Source of the DNA: Oegoconia quadripuncta
Taxonomy: Eukaryota > Arthropoda > Insecta > Lepidoptera > Autostichidae
Reading direction: 5' to 3'
Length of the DNA: 64,000 nucleotides
Assembly (NCBI GenBank): GCA_949316235.1
Contig: OX438743.1
Span: forward strand, 18,411,771 to 18,475,770
Shown here: in pieces, positions 35,207-46,377 of the stretch
Position numbering within the stretch: the first letter of the stretch is position 1
How the letters are laid out: each line of letters opens with the position of its first letter
Notes under the pieces: model-generated
What the model saw: only the letters and a program-made list of their open reading frames with translations
Databases searched by the model: none
Told to the model about the DNA's origin: nothing
Program-made: the position numbers and the translations under genes

Positions 35207-35621
35207 TTGGGTCTTTACCTATGAAATTGGAGTTTTTTTTCTTCGTTAATTATCTGTACCAATTCCTGCGATTTTCAAAGCTATATCCAAATTGGTTTTT
35301 TATTTGGAATATGGAATATTATTTCAAGGTTTCACATGAAATATTTTTTAATTTCTGCGCTAAATCACGTAATAAAAAAAATTGAATAGAGCTCTTTTCA
35401 TGTGCTTCCCATAATCATTCCTTAGATTCGCTGAAACTTTTATGAAGCGGTCCCTTTTAAAAATTAACGCTGCCTATACTTAACTTAATGTTATCCGATA
35501 ATACACATAAAGTTTAGCTAAATTTGGATTTGCCGTTCTCAAAAAAAAAATGTTTGTATGGAGAAAACAGTCTTAATGAAATTCTTCATACAAAACGCCA
35601 ATTTCAAAGGTAAGGACCTAA
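35207..35621. repeat. MITE family M2 (Tc1/mariner-like), copy 2
   Basis: 415 bp flanked by TA (35205-35206, 35622-35623). It matches 5226-5640 in inverted orientation along its whole length, with scattered substitutions and no coding capacity. Confidence 0.75.
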
Positions 35622-35623
35622 TA

Positions 35624-36657
35624 TATACATACCAGTTTATACGTTATAGGTAATCATCCACCAATCAGCATTAGGTCTCTTTACATTTTCTTTTATCGAG
35701 GGGACGAATAGGGGTCGAGTAGCAACAGAATAAACATAGACAGGTACATGTTACATTGAGTTTGGCCAATCAGTTTGACCACGAGGAAAAGGGGAAATTT
35801 ACGGCCCTATCTACCTTCAATAAGAGCCTTTTAGAAACCACTGTAGATCTGTGCCTTGTAATGATATTGTACATAGAAAAATTCCAAGTTTTCAAGCGTT
35901 TTCCTCATTCTTATTACTGGCATTTTTACACGCGGTAGCCTTTTGCTGCCGTCCCGCTCACTGTATTCAGGCACAGGCCGTAGTGTATACGAAAACAAGG
36001 GGGCGAGCTTCACTCGACCTCCTTCACCATAGGGTTAGCATTACTGCCGTTTTGCATTTCATTGGCTACACTCCCATTTGCCTAGGGGGGGTAATGGGAA
36101 GCGTCGTTTCTTACTTACACAACCTATTTCTTTAATTACTCTGGGGCCCAATGTAGCAATAGGGTCACGCAGGGCACCGTCTACAAATACACATTATTGC
36201 ACAACAGAAAAGAACATACAAAAGTGGTAAGAATAGAGTCTACCTTCAGTAGGCGCCGTGTCGAGTACCAATGTTGATCCTAATTTATAGGAGTTACAGT
36301 GGGAGGAGTGTGGAGGCAGGATTTACATAGACAATGAGATTGGCTCTAAAATTAATACTTTAGAAAACCTTCAAAACTCATCAGCTATCGAAAATGAAAC
36401 CGTTTTGAAATTGGCTCGAGCCATTTTAGGGCTAAAATGCTACTGACAGTTTTCAAATCCTCTTTACATCGAAGGTTATAGGTTGTTCATAATTTCCCAG
36501 TGCACTTCAGACTAAGTTACGACCCAGACTAAAGTTGAATAAAATTATATTTGCAAATATGTGTATAAGGATCGTTGTTATATTTTGTTACATTTGGAAA
36601 TAAAAAACACAACCAATACAACGCATTTTCATTGAAGTCCGAATGTCTAGCTCATCG
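35624..36657. other. Between MtnB and gene E, no gene seen
   Basis: Contains a LINE/SINE tail piece at 36186-36240 ('attgcacaacagaaaagaac') and a short inverted pair around 'attttagggctaaaat' near 36420. The open frames here have no recognisable domain. Confidence 0.4.
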
Positions 36658-39600
36658 TCACTCTTTGCCAAAGTCTCTCATTAATTCGATGATAGTACTC
36701 TTAGATATTATAGTGGTATCCCCGTCAATTGAAACATTTGAACCATCAATTGAATCTGACCTGTCCAGTTTCTCTGTCCTCTTTCTGACTATCCTTCTAC
36801 TAATTCCGTGGACACTTGACACGCACCGTTTCAATATCAAGTCCTTCACTTCATCTAATTCTGACCTGGAAAGGAGCTTGGAGAAGTCGTAATCAGAAGG
36901 AGGACTCTCCCTTTTAGCCATTTCATATAAATACTGCAAATCTAAATTAGTTTTTCTCTTAACATTAGAAGAGCCTAACTTTCGTTTTAGAATCCGCTTG
37001 AGGTCTTCCAGGTATGGTTTGTTTTCGGCGATCTTTTCGTCTATGATTTCAATTTCTTTCTCGTTCAACATTTTAAGATCTTCGTTCGCGATGTGGTATT
37101 TGTATTTTATGAATGAAGGTATCTCAGTTAGAGGGGCATCTGGAACGAAATATATTCTTACATTCGCCTATTTATAAATAATATAACTAATGGCCACGCT
37201 GGAGAGACGGGTGGTGTTTTTGGGAGCTCCACACCAATAACGATGCTGTCCATCATTGGTATATACTGGAGAGGTTGGGATAATGATGCGGACTATTAAA
37301 AGCTCAAAAAATTGTTCCCCTCTTAAGTGGTCAGGTGATCGGCGTATTTTGCATAGAGGGCATAATTTTGTAAACGAATATAGCATATTTTGTACGGCTG
37401 TCTAAACTAGGTCTTTAAAAGAATCACGGTACCAGTGCTGTGTGATGTTCAGCACAGTAATTATTCCGGACACTTATACTAATTATGTAGTCCCAAACTA
37501 AGCAAATGTTGTACTATTGATACTGGATAACGGATAAACATACATAAATTTATATATAAACATCCAAGACTGGAGTAAATGTTCGTATTCACCAATCGGT
37601 CGTCGTAAAAAGAACTGACCAAACCATGTCTTCCCGCAGATGTAAAATGCGAGGGATTTTACACCAAACTGTGTTTGTTGGAGAAGCCATCGCCACAGCT
37701 CACCAGTCGCTATATTTCGAAAGGTGAATGGTGGATGTTGTTCATATTTGGAAATTAGAATATTTCTGACTATACCGATATAAAGATCGTGACGTTGTAT
37801 ATTTGAGGTATCAATACCATACCTTTACCCACATCCTTCCCCCCATGACCACTAGGGTAACTAGGGGGTTTTATAGAGAAAAACGCCCTCATCTTCTGAA
37901 CTGGAGACCGCGTGTCACGCAAGTCATCTTGATCAAAGATGTCGTACTCGACGCACACAATCTTTTCGTTCAGCTTCCTTAGTTCGATGTCGTTCTTCTT
38001 AAATCTACTGAATTTCTCGGCGATGAATTTTATTGTTGGCACTTCGGATATGTGAATGTTTTTAGGATTGCAATCCATTACTGGCTCGGGTTGTACTGAA
38101 GCTGGGAAAACACAAAGTTAATACCAATAATTGCAATATTTAAACCTAACAGTACGCAAAAAAAATTACTGGTTAGGTTTTCATCCCAGATATACATAAA
38201 GTTTTTGTAACCACCTCCATGGCTCAATGTAAACAACATTGGTTTTACGATTCGAATCCCCAGAGGGGTACATATTTAGTACTCGGTTTGGTTGGTGGTA
38301 GGGCATTTTAAATGTCCGCCTGACTAGCTACCACCATCTTATCTAAATCTGCCGTCAAACAGCAATGTTGTGTTCCGGTTGTCAGAGATAAGATAGCCAG
38401 TCCCCCAAATAAGATGGGGTTTCCGGGTCAGTACGCTACCACATTCGGCCTCATCTTCACTTAACATCAGGTGTGGATTGAGGTCAGGTGCTAACCCGTT
38501 GTGCATAAAAAAAGCGAAAAAGATAATACAAATACACTTTATTGCACAACAGAAAAGAAAATACAGTTTCAGAAAAGTGGTAAGAATAGAATGTACAATT
38601 TGGCGACCTGGTGATAAAATGAGATTCCAGTCTCCCAAAGATAGGGTTTCCGGGTCAGTTCGCTCGCACTTTCGGCGTCATCTTCACTAAACATCAGGTG
38701 TGATTGAAGGCAAGTACCAACTCGTTGTGCATAAAAAAAGAATAGAACCAACCCACTCTTCTAGTGGGTGTCGTAAAAGGCGACTAAGGAACTTTCCACG
38801 ATAAGACATTATAGATTTGCACGTTTTAATGACGATGGGTTCACCCGTTGTCACGTCTGCTTTTCTGTATATTTCGTAAGGTGAACCGTAGATGTTGATT
38901 CAAGCATTAAACTCTTAATGTTTGGAACACTCAAACTCTATTGCTTGGATATCTCTGACCAACCCTATTTGGGATAAAGATCGTGACATTATGTCCTGCA
39001 TGACGCGGACACATGGCACGGATTTTTATTTTATTTTATTTACTGGTACACAAAACAGATTAAAATCGTACATGAGAATAACTTAAAGTTAACTTATATT
39101 CGAACTAGATTGGAATCCCAAGCATGTATACACAACATGGTTAAACAAGAACAAGCTTAATTAAGCTTGTTCTTGTAAGTACAATAATTAATGTATTTTT
39201 TTTTTAATAATACTGACAGAATAAAACACTTTTAGCTTTGACGGATCATGTAGCTAAGCATCAAAGTAAAATTGGGATAGAGCTCAATTGAGGACATCTT
39301 TTACTAGCCTTTTAAATGGTATGGTTCTAAAGTCGAATATGTCTATAGGGGAATCACCAGCTGAGGACACCTCATTATAAAATCTACACATCCTAACCAT
39401 GGGATTATAATATGATGTGTTGTTTTTATAAGCATTTAATAAAAATGTTTTGGGGTTACGAAATCTATGGTTAATGTTGAGCTTAAGCAAAGAGAGTAAT
39501 GAAGAAGAATCCAGGTACGAATGTGGAATTTTGCGCAAATAAATTAAATCTTGCTCTCTGCGTTTGCGGATTTGTGCGAATAGAGCTTTACCTTCCTTCG

Positions 39601-41825
39601 TCTGTTCAAGAAACTGTATTATATCAGTATTCGGCCACGGCCGATGTCGCGCGACACCTTCGGATTCTCTGTACTTGCACTCCTGCACCTTAGTCCTCAC
39701 AAAGTGTTCGATATCGTCGACCGTGTCTATATGCTGCCACGTTGAGTCTTCAGACAGTTCCGCGTAAGATGGATGCACTAGCGGATTTTGGTGAGCGTAT
39801 TGCGAGCTATTTTCGACCTTGGGCGGACTGCCGCAGAGTACTCTCTGTAGTTCCTTCAATTGGTTCACGGTGTCTGGCAAAAGAGGGTCGAAGCCGTACT
39901 GTTCTAGGAGTAGCTGTTGGTACTGGAATTAAAATTATACACTGCGTTACAAAAATACCCGTAAAGCTGGAAGAGTTCAAGTGTTTATTGACAATATATG
40001 AAAACCGTAGTTACCGAAAAATATTTTTTTTTTAGGTTATTATTTTTAATAATAATATTAAATAGTCATCATGGAAGTGCAACACTATTTCAATGTTCTT
40101 ATTAAAATATATATCTACCACTATTTTAAAATACTTATATAACGGACAATATCGCTTTTCTGACATCAACACAGCATTGACAATTAATTAGTTTTATATT
40201 GTGACAACATACATTATTATATTATATTTAAGTAATGACCTATCTAATGCTATCCTTATTTATTAAATATTTGCACGCTAGATTTTATGTAGATTTTGAA
40301 TGGGACTTCTGTTATGTGTCATCCTATCTTGTATCCAAAATCAAGCAAATAAATTATTTCATTTCATTTCATAAAAATAATAAATTTTTCGGTAAGTCAT
40401 AATATTGTAACTACGGTTTTCAAAATTATGCCTGTGATATTTAATCACGCCCTCATAAATCAACTCGGATTTATCAACAAGAAGGTGTTGTCTATGGACA
40501 GAAAATTCCAAAACAATTACCTGCTGACGGAGCCTTTGGTTCCCTTTATTCAGGAAGATTCGCAAGTAAAGTTTGTACACGGAATGTGATTTACAAAAAA
40601 TGCAATTATCGAAAAGAGTGGTCGCCAACCACAAACCCATCGGATTTCAAGATAACTGTTGATTTTCAAAAATGGATTCCCCGTTTCGTTCGTAATGTGC
40701 AATATAAATGGATAGGCGGCGAATTTTTGTATTGCAACTAATAACTAGTTACCTGTCCTCCCGCTACGGATCGACTTACTACACTTGCACTTACCCATAA
40801 CTACAATAATAATAAATATTTATTATCTCACCACAAAGAAATAAGTACATTGGTTAAATGTTAGGTAAATACAAAAACAAATTCCTTTGTGAGGAGACTG
40901 GAGTCTGAAATAGGTTCAAAACCTGTGCTACAGATCTCCAGGCTCTCACTCCCTTACTATTAGACATTACAACAAGAGCACTGAGAATACATTATCTAAG
41001 TGATGCAATATTTTGTTTGCTTTTAAGCCAGAGAAACTTGGATCTCGAAGGATCGGTTTCAAAATAATCCATTTGCTTCCCCGTAATCAGAGTAAATAGA
41101 ATGAGGTTTTCAAATTGACGCGTTTTATTGACTTATATTATTTGAGAATTGATATCTTTTTTTGTTTTGTGGAGATATGATGATGCCCTATGCTCTCTAT
41201 ATGAAACTTGTCAAATTAAAATGTGTTGTTTTGTCAATTTTTGGCGATTAGGAAGGAGCCATGTTTTACTAGTTTACTTCGACGATTCGAAATTAAGATC
41301 AGAGGGCGGTGTGTGAGTTTTGTTTTGTTTCACGTTTACGTGACGATTTGTATGAAGAAATGTGCAGCGCCTCTAGCGGATAGTTTGCAAAACGATTTTT
41401 TTCATAGATACTTTTTGCGTAAACGCGAACGCGATGATAAAATTTAAAAACGAGACAAAACTGCGTGTTATGTACAATGATGGTTTCAGAATGCTGTTGG
41501 GGCTGCCACGTTACTGTAGTGCGTCGGGGATGTTTACTGAGGCACAAACAGACACCTTTCAGGCCATTATCCGTAAGAGAGTCGCATCCCTGTTGCACAG
41601 AGTTCGTGGTAGCGCCAACAGTCTTCTGTCCGTCATAGCGAGCAGAATGGACAGTCCTATCCTTAGGCACTGGAACTCGTTACATGCTAGTGTGGCGGTT
41701 CTAGTGTCTAAGTGATTATCTAATATTTAATGATTAATTTTATATAATTTTGGATGTATGTGTTACTAACCCTAGCTTGTAAGATTATAATTGTTTACTA
41801 ACACTATGGACACAGTCCGAAATAA

Positions 41826-41860
<35 letters not shown>

Positions 41861-44391
41861 AACTCGCACTTCGCACACTGCCCTTAGACCTATTTTGACC
41901 AATGAGAAACCGTCAAATTGCCGAACGAGCGATGAGCCAACCAATCACATGTCGGAACGTATCCGATGACGATGAAATTATGTAATAGAACCCCTGATGG
42001 GAACGCATAGCAAACTCCTTTGTAATTCTTATCAAAATACTAAATACATTGCAGATTTTCGTATTTTAATTACAACTCAGTTTCAATTGATAAAACAATC
42101 CTTCTTAGCCAAATCATTTTCCGTCTAACAGAATTCCTAATACACACCTGATCCCGAATATTATCTGGAGCAGCAGATTCTTTGGTACTCGCTTTTGACA
42201 ATTGCAGCATGTTGTTCTTTGACAACTGTATCACATCCTGCAACCGTATCGGACTCACGTTTGAAGCCCTATTCAACGGGAACCTGGTTGAAATAAGCTG
42301 TATTAAACACATTTACTCATTCAACATTAAAATTTGATATATTAGCTGGAAAGGTGATCAGATCATTAAGTACCTATATCTTAGGATTAGGTACATTTTT
42401 TTATGCACAACGGATTAGTCCTTTACCTCAATCTCACCTGAGGGCGGAGTGTGAGTTTAGTTTCGACTTAACTTTATTACCGCGTTAACGTTTACGTGAT
42501 GATTTGTATGAAGAAATATGCAGCGCCTCTAGCGGATAGTTTGCAAAACGATTTTTTTCATAGATACTTTTTGCGTAAACGCGAACGCGATGATAAAGTT
42601 AAAAACGAGACAAAACTCGCACTTCGCACACTGTTGTTAAGTGCAGATTAGGCCGAAGGTGGAAGCCTACTGACCCGGAAACCCCACCCAATATCTTATC
42701 ACTGACAAGCGGAACACAACAATGCTATGAATATTGCCTTTTGGCGGCATATTTAGATAAGATGGTGGTAGCTAGCCAGGCAAACATTTTAAAATGTCCA
42801 ACCGCCAACCAAACCGAGTACTAAACATGTACCCCGCTGGGGATCGCACACGCAACCTCCGATTTGTAAACCCTGTGTTATTTATATTGAGCCACCGAGG
42901 CGGTTAAAAATATGATTGTCCCTCAAATAAGGTGGAGGTTCTGGATTAGTGGTGCCATCTTCGGTCTTAGCTTTAGCAGATTAAGTACTGACGTGTTTTA
43001 TTTAGCATTCATAGATAGATGAATAGATATATAGGACTGCTATTGTATGCATGAAGGAATCCCAACTCCCAACTTATGTGTGTATGTTTGTTACCCCTTC
43101 ACGCCCAAACGGCTGGACAGATTTAGTTGAAATTTGATTTGTGGACAGATTAGGACCTGGAGTAACATGGAGGCTACTTTTTATCCCGGAAAAGTGAGTG
43201 GTTCCTGTAGGATAGATATTAGTTTAGTTTCATCCTTAATAATTTATTGTACATCGTGTTGGACAATACAATAATATAATATACAGTTTTTCTTTTTACT
43301 TAATTATAAATTGAATACAACATAAATAGTGCGCAAAAATGAAAAAAGGTCACTACCTCAGCATGTCCCATTATTAGTGGGATTGCTTTTGAGTTAGGTA
43401 CAGGTAGAGTTGAACGACCCACGTATGCAGTGGATGGTATGGTGAATGGTAGGGGAAGCACTAAGCGAGTTTTTTTCCTGATGTTGGTGATGACGGTGGT
43501 GATGATAATGTGTGACGAATAAATAACATAAGCTGGGACTACCTCCATCCCAACTAATATATTATAAATGCGACAATTTGTATGTCTGTATTTACAGAGA
43601 TGTAACTTATCTAAGATACAAGTATCTGAAATACAGATACAAAATACGTATTTTCATCTTGTATCTATAAAACTTTTTTTAAATTCGTTTTGTATCTTGT
43701 ATTATACCTTTTCTTTAGTATCTTAGTAGTTTGTAGATACATAATGTAGGTAGTTACAGTATCTACATAGATACGCCATAGATGGCGACAGACATCTTCG
43801 GTGACATTTTTAAAAAACAACACCTGTTTGCCAAGTTCTGCCCCCTATGGAGCGACTCATTTGGGGGCATAATCTCATGATTATGAGGCCTCATGGCCTC
43901 ATCGAAAGAAAAATAAGTGGTAAACTGTTTTAAAGAACTGGTTTTACTTAAGTCTCAATTAAAACCTTAAAAATATAATACTTATGATGTGTGTGTCACC
44001 TTTGCGCGATCAACGCGACTTACTTGTAAAAAAATGAACTAAGAAAATGTTTTTCTGCAAAGTACTTATTTCATCTAAAAAAAGTATTCAAAAGATACGT
44101 ATTTTATATCTAGTATTTTTTCCATTCCATTCGAGAAATTTATTTGTATCTGGTAGGTATCTGAATTACTTAATTTAAATGTATTTTACACTTTGTATTC
44201 CAGATACTTTATATAAGGTATATTGTACATCACTGTGTATATGTACGTATTGTAAGTATAAGTACATACTTGCTAATATTAGGTTGACTCCTCTTGCTAG
44301 GTAAAGAATCATCTTTACTTTTTTTACCTCTATCACTGCTTTCACTTCGTTTGGATGTTTTGGAGTCAAGTCGCTGAGCCTTAGTATTCAT
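36658..44391 (-). CDS. Gene E: charged 494-residue protein of unknown family
   Basis: Six minus-strand exons join in phase: 44391-44270, 43477-43357, 42297-42148, 39922-39592, 38101-37823 and 37139-36658. The ATG at 44391 opens a Ser/Lys-rich N-terminus (about residues 1-41). Exon 2 begins with a single G that completes the split codon from exon 1, which strongly supports the join. Residues ~130-240 contain an Asp/Glu-rich stretch with WQHIDTVDDIEHFVRTKV. Residues ~335-494 are Lys/Arg-rich and probably helical (EKEIEIIDEKIAENKPYLED). The stop is TGA at 36660-36658. I see no signal peptide, membrane segment or known domain. It lies downstream of F on the same strand, 2 kb apart. Function unknown. 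Confidence 0.72.
37437..37605 (-). repeat. SINE-B body fragment
   Basis: Matches, in reverse, the 3' half of the SINE-B copy at 50763-50975 ('ccggacacttatactaatta', 'actaagcaaatgttgtacta'). The tRNA-like head is missing. In a gene E intron. Confidence 0.55.
38211..38513 (+). repeat. SINE-A, nearly full length
   Basis: Head 'cacctccatggctcaatgta', body and 'gttgtgcataaaaaaa' tail. A deletion removes part of box B. In a gene E intron. Confidence 0.8.
38527..38604. repeat. LINE/SINE tail piece
   Basis: 'caaatacactttattgcaca' and 'cagtttcagaaaagtggtaa', shared with 4370-4455 and 36186-36240, in the reverse orientation of a LINE 3' end. Confidence 0.5.
38630..38749 (+). repeat. SINE-A 3' fragment
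   Basis: From 'agggtttccgggtcagttcg' to 'cgttgtgcataaaaaaag'. Confidence 0.75.
38750..38999 (+). repeat. Dispersed repeat R4, second copy
   Basis: Opposite orientation to 29860-30165: 'gtgggtgtcgtaaaaggcga', 'gatttgcacgttttaatgac', 'ggataaagatcgtgacatta'. It follows directly on a SINE-A fragment. Confidence 0.6.
39145..39176. repeat. Perfect 32-bp palindrome
   Basis: Each arm reads 'acaagaacaagcttaa' and its exact complement, with no spacer, centred between 39160 and 39161. It lies in a gene E intron near the tail of a LINE fragment. Confidence 0.8.
39200..39590 (-). mobile_element. LINE 3' fragment fused to a splice donor
   Basis: The minus-strand frame continuing beyond gene E exon 39922-39592 reads RREQDLIYLRKIPHS, SLLKLNINHRFRNPKTF and YNPMVRMCRFYNEV, then stops at 39284. 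This resembles the C-terminal end of Jockey/CR1-type reverse transcriptase ORFs. It starts at or next to the exon's GTAAAG donor. Confidence 0.6.
40100..40376 (+). repeat. LINE 3' UTR fragment
   Basis: Ends 'aatcaagcaaataaattatt' followed by (tttca)n-like repeats, typical of CR1/Zenon-type LINE tails. In a gene E intron. Confidence 0.45.
40801..40965 (-). repeat. LINE tail fragment, (TTA)n type
   Basis: 'aataataataaatatttatt' followed by 'gtgaggagactggagtctga'. Related to 47625-47790. In a gene E intron. Confidence 0.45.
41303..41884. repeat. MITE family M5, copy 1, split by a LINE
   Basis: The ends are inverted repeats beginning AGGGC ('agggcggtgtgtgagttt' on the left, 'actcgcacttcgcacactgc' plus 'cct' on the right). 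The interior matches copy 2 at 42441-42633. A LINE fragment at 41463-41858 interrupts it. Confidence 0.7.
41463..41858 (+). mobile_element. LINE 3' fragment nested in MITE M5
   Basis: The plus frame to 41714 reads MYNDGFRMLLGLPRYCSASG then FQAIIRKRVASLLHRVRGSA, the usual C-terminal part of a lepidopteran LINE reverse transcriptase ORF. It is followed by a 3' UTR and (att)n tail. A short direct repeat 'aaaact' at 41457-41462 and 41859-41864 is a likely target-site duplication. Confidence 0.75.
41893..41997. repeat. MITE family M3, copy 3
   Basis: 'gaccaatgagaaaccgtcaa' core and 'taatagaacccctgatggg' end. It directly follows MITE M5 copy 1. Confidence 0.6.
42396..42906 (-). repeat. SINE-A interrupted by MITE M5
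   Basis: The SINE tail is at 42396-42440 and the rest of body and head at 42634-42906. Between them lies MITE M5 copy 2. The SINE is otherwise continuous. Confidence 0.78.
42441..42633. repeat. MITE family M5, copy 2
   Basis: About 190 bp from 'agggcggagtgtgagtttag' to 'ctcgcacttcgcacactg', inserted in the SINE-A at 42396-42906. Confidence 0.7.
43070..43225 (+). mobile_element. Helitron-like fragment
   Basis: 'tgtgtgtatgtttgttaccc' and 'aaacggctggacagatttag' blocks of the Lep1-like family. Both ends are missing. In a gene E intron, just before exon 43477-43357. Confidence 0.5.
43600..44236. mobile_element. hAT-like non-autonomous element
   Basis: The left end 'cagagatgtaacttatc' and the reverse-complemented right end 'cagtgatgtacaatatacc' share a CAGNGATGTA core typical of hAT ends. 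The interior repeats 'gtatctgaaatacagatac'-like words. Flanking octamers (tgtattta, tgtatatg) are a 6/8 match to an 8-bp target duplication. In gene E intron 1. Confidence 0.45.
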
Positions 44392-46377
44392 TGTAACAGC
44401 TGTTTTGAGTTCGGGTAACTTAGGTTTTTTTAAATATTTTTTACATAAATTTTAGTTATCCAGCATGTTTGTATATGAGTTTGACATTTTTCCATTTGCT
44501 GACAGATGAAATCCGACGTGGCACGTCTTTACAAATGTTTCCTTCTTTTTTATGACATTTCTATGAAAATCTCAGTAGGTAGGTACCTAGAAACATACCT
44601 TGTTATATACAGGTTGTAGGTTGAATTATCAGGAATAAAGTGGTAAAACCTCTGTTGTCATTTGCAATATAAGAGACCATCATCTGCTACAACTTATTGA
44701 CGCGTATTTTTGTGCATCTTTTTCAGTATTAGAAAAGCTCAACCTTAGGAATATTTTCACTGAGGTATAATTTTTGTTAAAAATAGTACACCATTTTCTT
44801 TAGGCGACCGTACCTAGCGAACTGTGTGTTTCTTGTGACTTGTTTTTTCATTTTATATTCATAAAACTGAATACTTCCCATAAATTCCAGAATTGGCCAT
44901 ACAGAAGCAGCTGATTTGCTAGTAAATGTGTTTAATACACAAATTTATAACATTACGACTATAATCCCAAATGGGTCGTCAGAGATATCGCAAACATTAG
45001 CATTTGGGATCATGTGTTGGAAATAAAAAAATGTGTATCAGATACTTATTAACCCCCGACGATCAACGGCGGCGTTTGACGGCGTAATGTATGTATGAAT
45101 GTGTGTGTCCAGTCTTTATCCTGATGTACCTATCTCAATAAGGCGTGTATTGACGCATCATGGGTTGGAAACACCACCACTGGACCACAGACCAATTGTT
45201 ACCAAAGCAGATCGGATTGATTAATGAAGTTAACGCGTCAACTTCATGTCGCACATGAGATCCGCCAGATGGCGCTTTATCAATTAATAAAATCCACTGC
45301 ATACGCAGAAGAAGCCCTCTTTTTCCCTCGTATCTTTAATCCATCATTTCAGAGAACTACGATTAGTATAGCTTGTATAAGGAACTATTTTATCATATAA
45401 TTAGGTATAGCTCTGTATTGAATAACTATGATGCCAACTGTACCACTCAACTGGTTTTAGTATAGAAAGATACGCCAGAATCAACACCATTGTTACCTTT
45501 ACTGAACTGAACTGAATATTAAAGCCCTGTTTTCTGAATTGTGTTGTAATTTTCTTATTGTTGAATTACCTACTCTTGTTGCTGTTATACTAAAGGCGAA
45601 TAGGATATCGGAATAACACTAGGGCGGTTTTAATAGATCACTGATGGAATAGGCCCGACTTCCTTAAATCTTTGAGGAGGGTAACAGACCACACAGAGAC
45701 AATATACCACTACAAATCATAATCAGATTCAATTATGACCAAGAAATGCTACCGGTCGCTCTGGAATTCTATGGGGGATATCTATATTCAGCGGTGGACG
45801 TCCTGTGCCTGATATAATACTACCGGGGGTAAACTTATTTGTGTGCCCCTCATGTCATCCAACTTGGCGTTCGCTTGCAATCTTTGACATTCAGAACGTA
45901 GACTAATTACTAGTAGTACTTAGTACTAAAGTAGCTCAAATTCCATAGCAAAACTTCTTAGTAATGACTCACTGGATCCTTTCAAGCATGTCCGTGATAA
46001 TAGGTAAGTCACTCACGCTTCTGGATGTACAAAGTGCTCCGCCTCCTTTGACGGTTGGTAGCAATATGAATTATTGAACTATTTTCTACGTGCAGACCTA
46101 ACAATTTCGGCGATACCAGCGCAACTAGGTTCACTTATTGTAGTAACCCACGTATTATAATCATACGACTGTCCATATATAAATCCGTCGCTAATTTGTC
46201 GCTAGCTACCAGATGTCTACGTCTAAATAAAACACATCAAGAATTGCAGTTAATTCTATTTCTTCTATTTAACATTATGAAAAATGATATCCACTTGTTC
46301 TTACTATTATTAAAATACATAGGTACGTAATCGCATTTCTAAAGTACTAAATTATACTTATCGATTTAATAGCAACT
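44392..46377. other. Between genes E and F, no gene seen
   Basis: Probable promoter region of gene E near 44400-44500. A half copy of MITE M1 lies at about 45433-45493 and an R4-like piece at 44955-45003. No other feature recognised. Confidence 0.4.

Noticed and set aside
39284..39880. 198-codon minus-strand frame as one protein
   Set aside because: The first part is a gene E exon with acceptor at 39922 and donor at 39592. The rest is LINE-derived. As a single gene it has no supported start.
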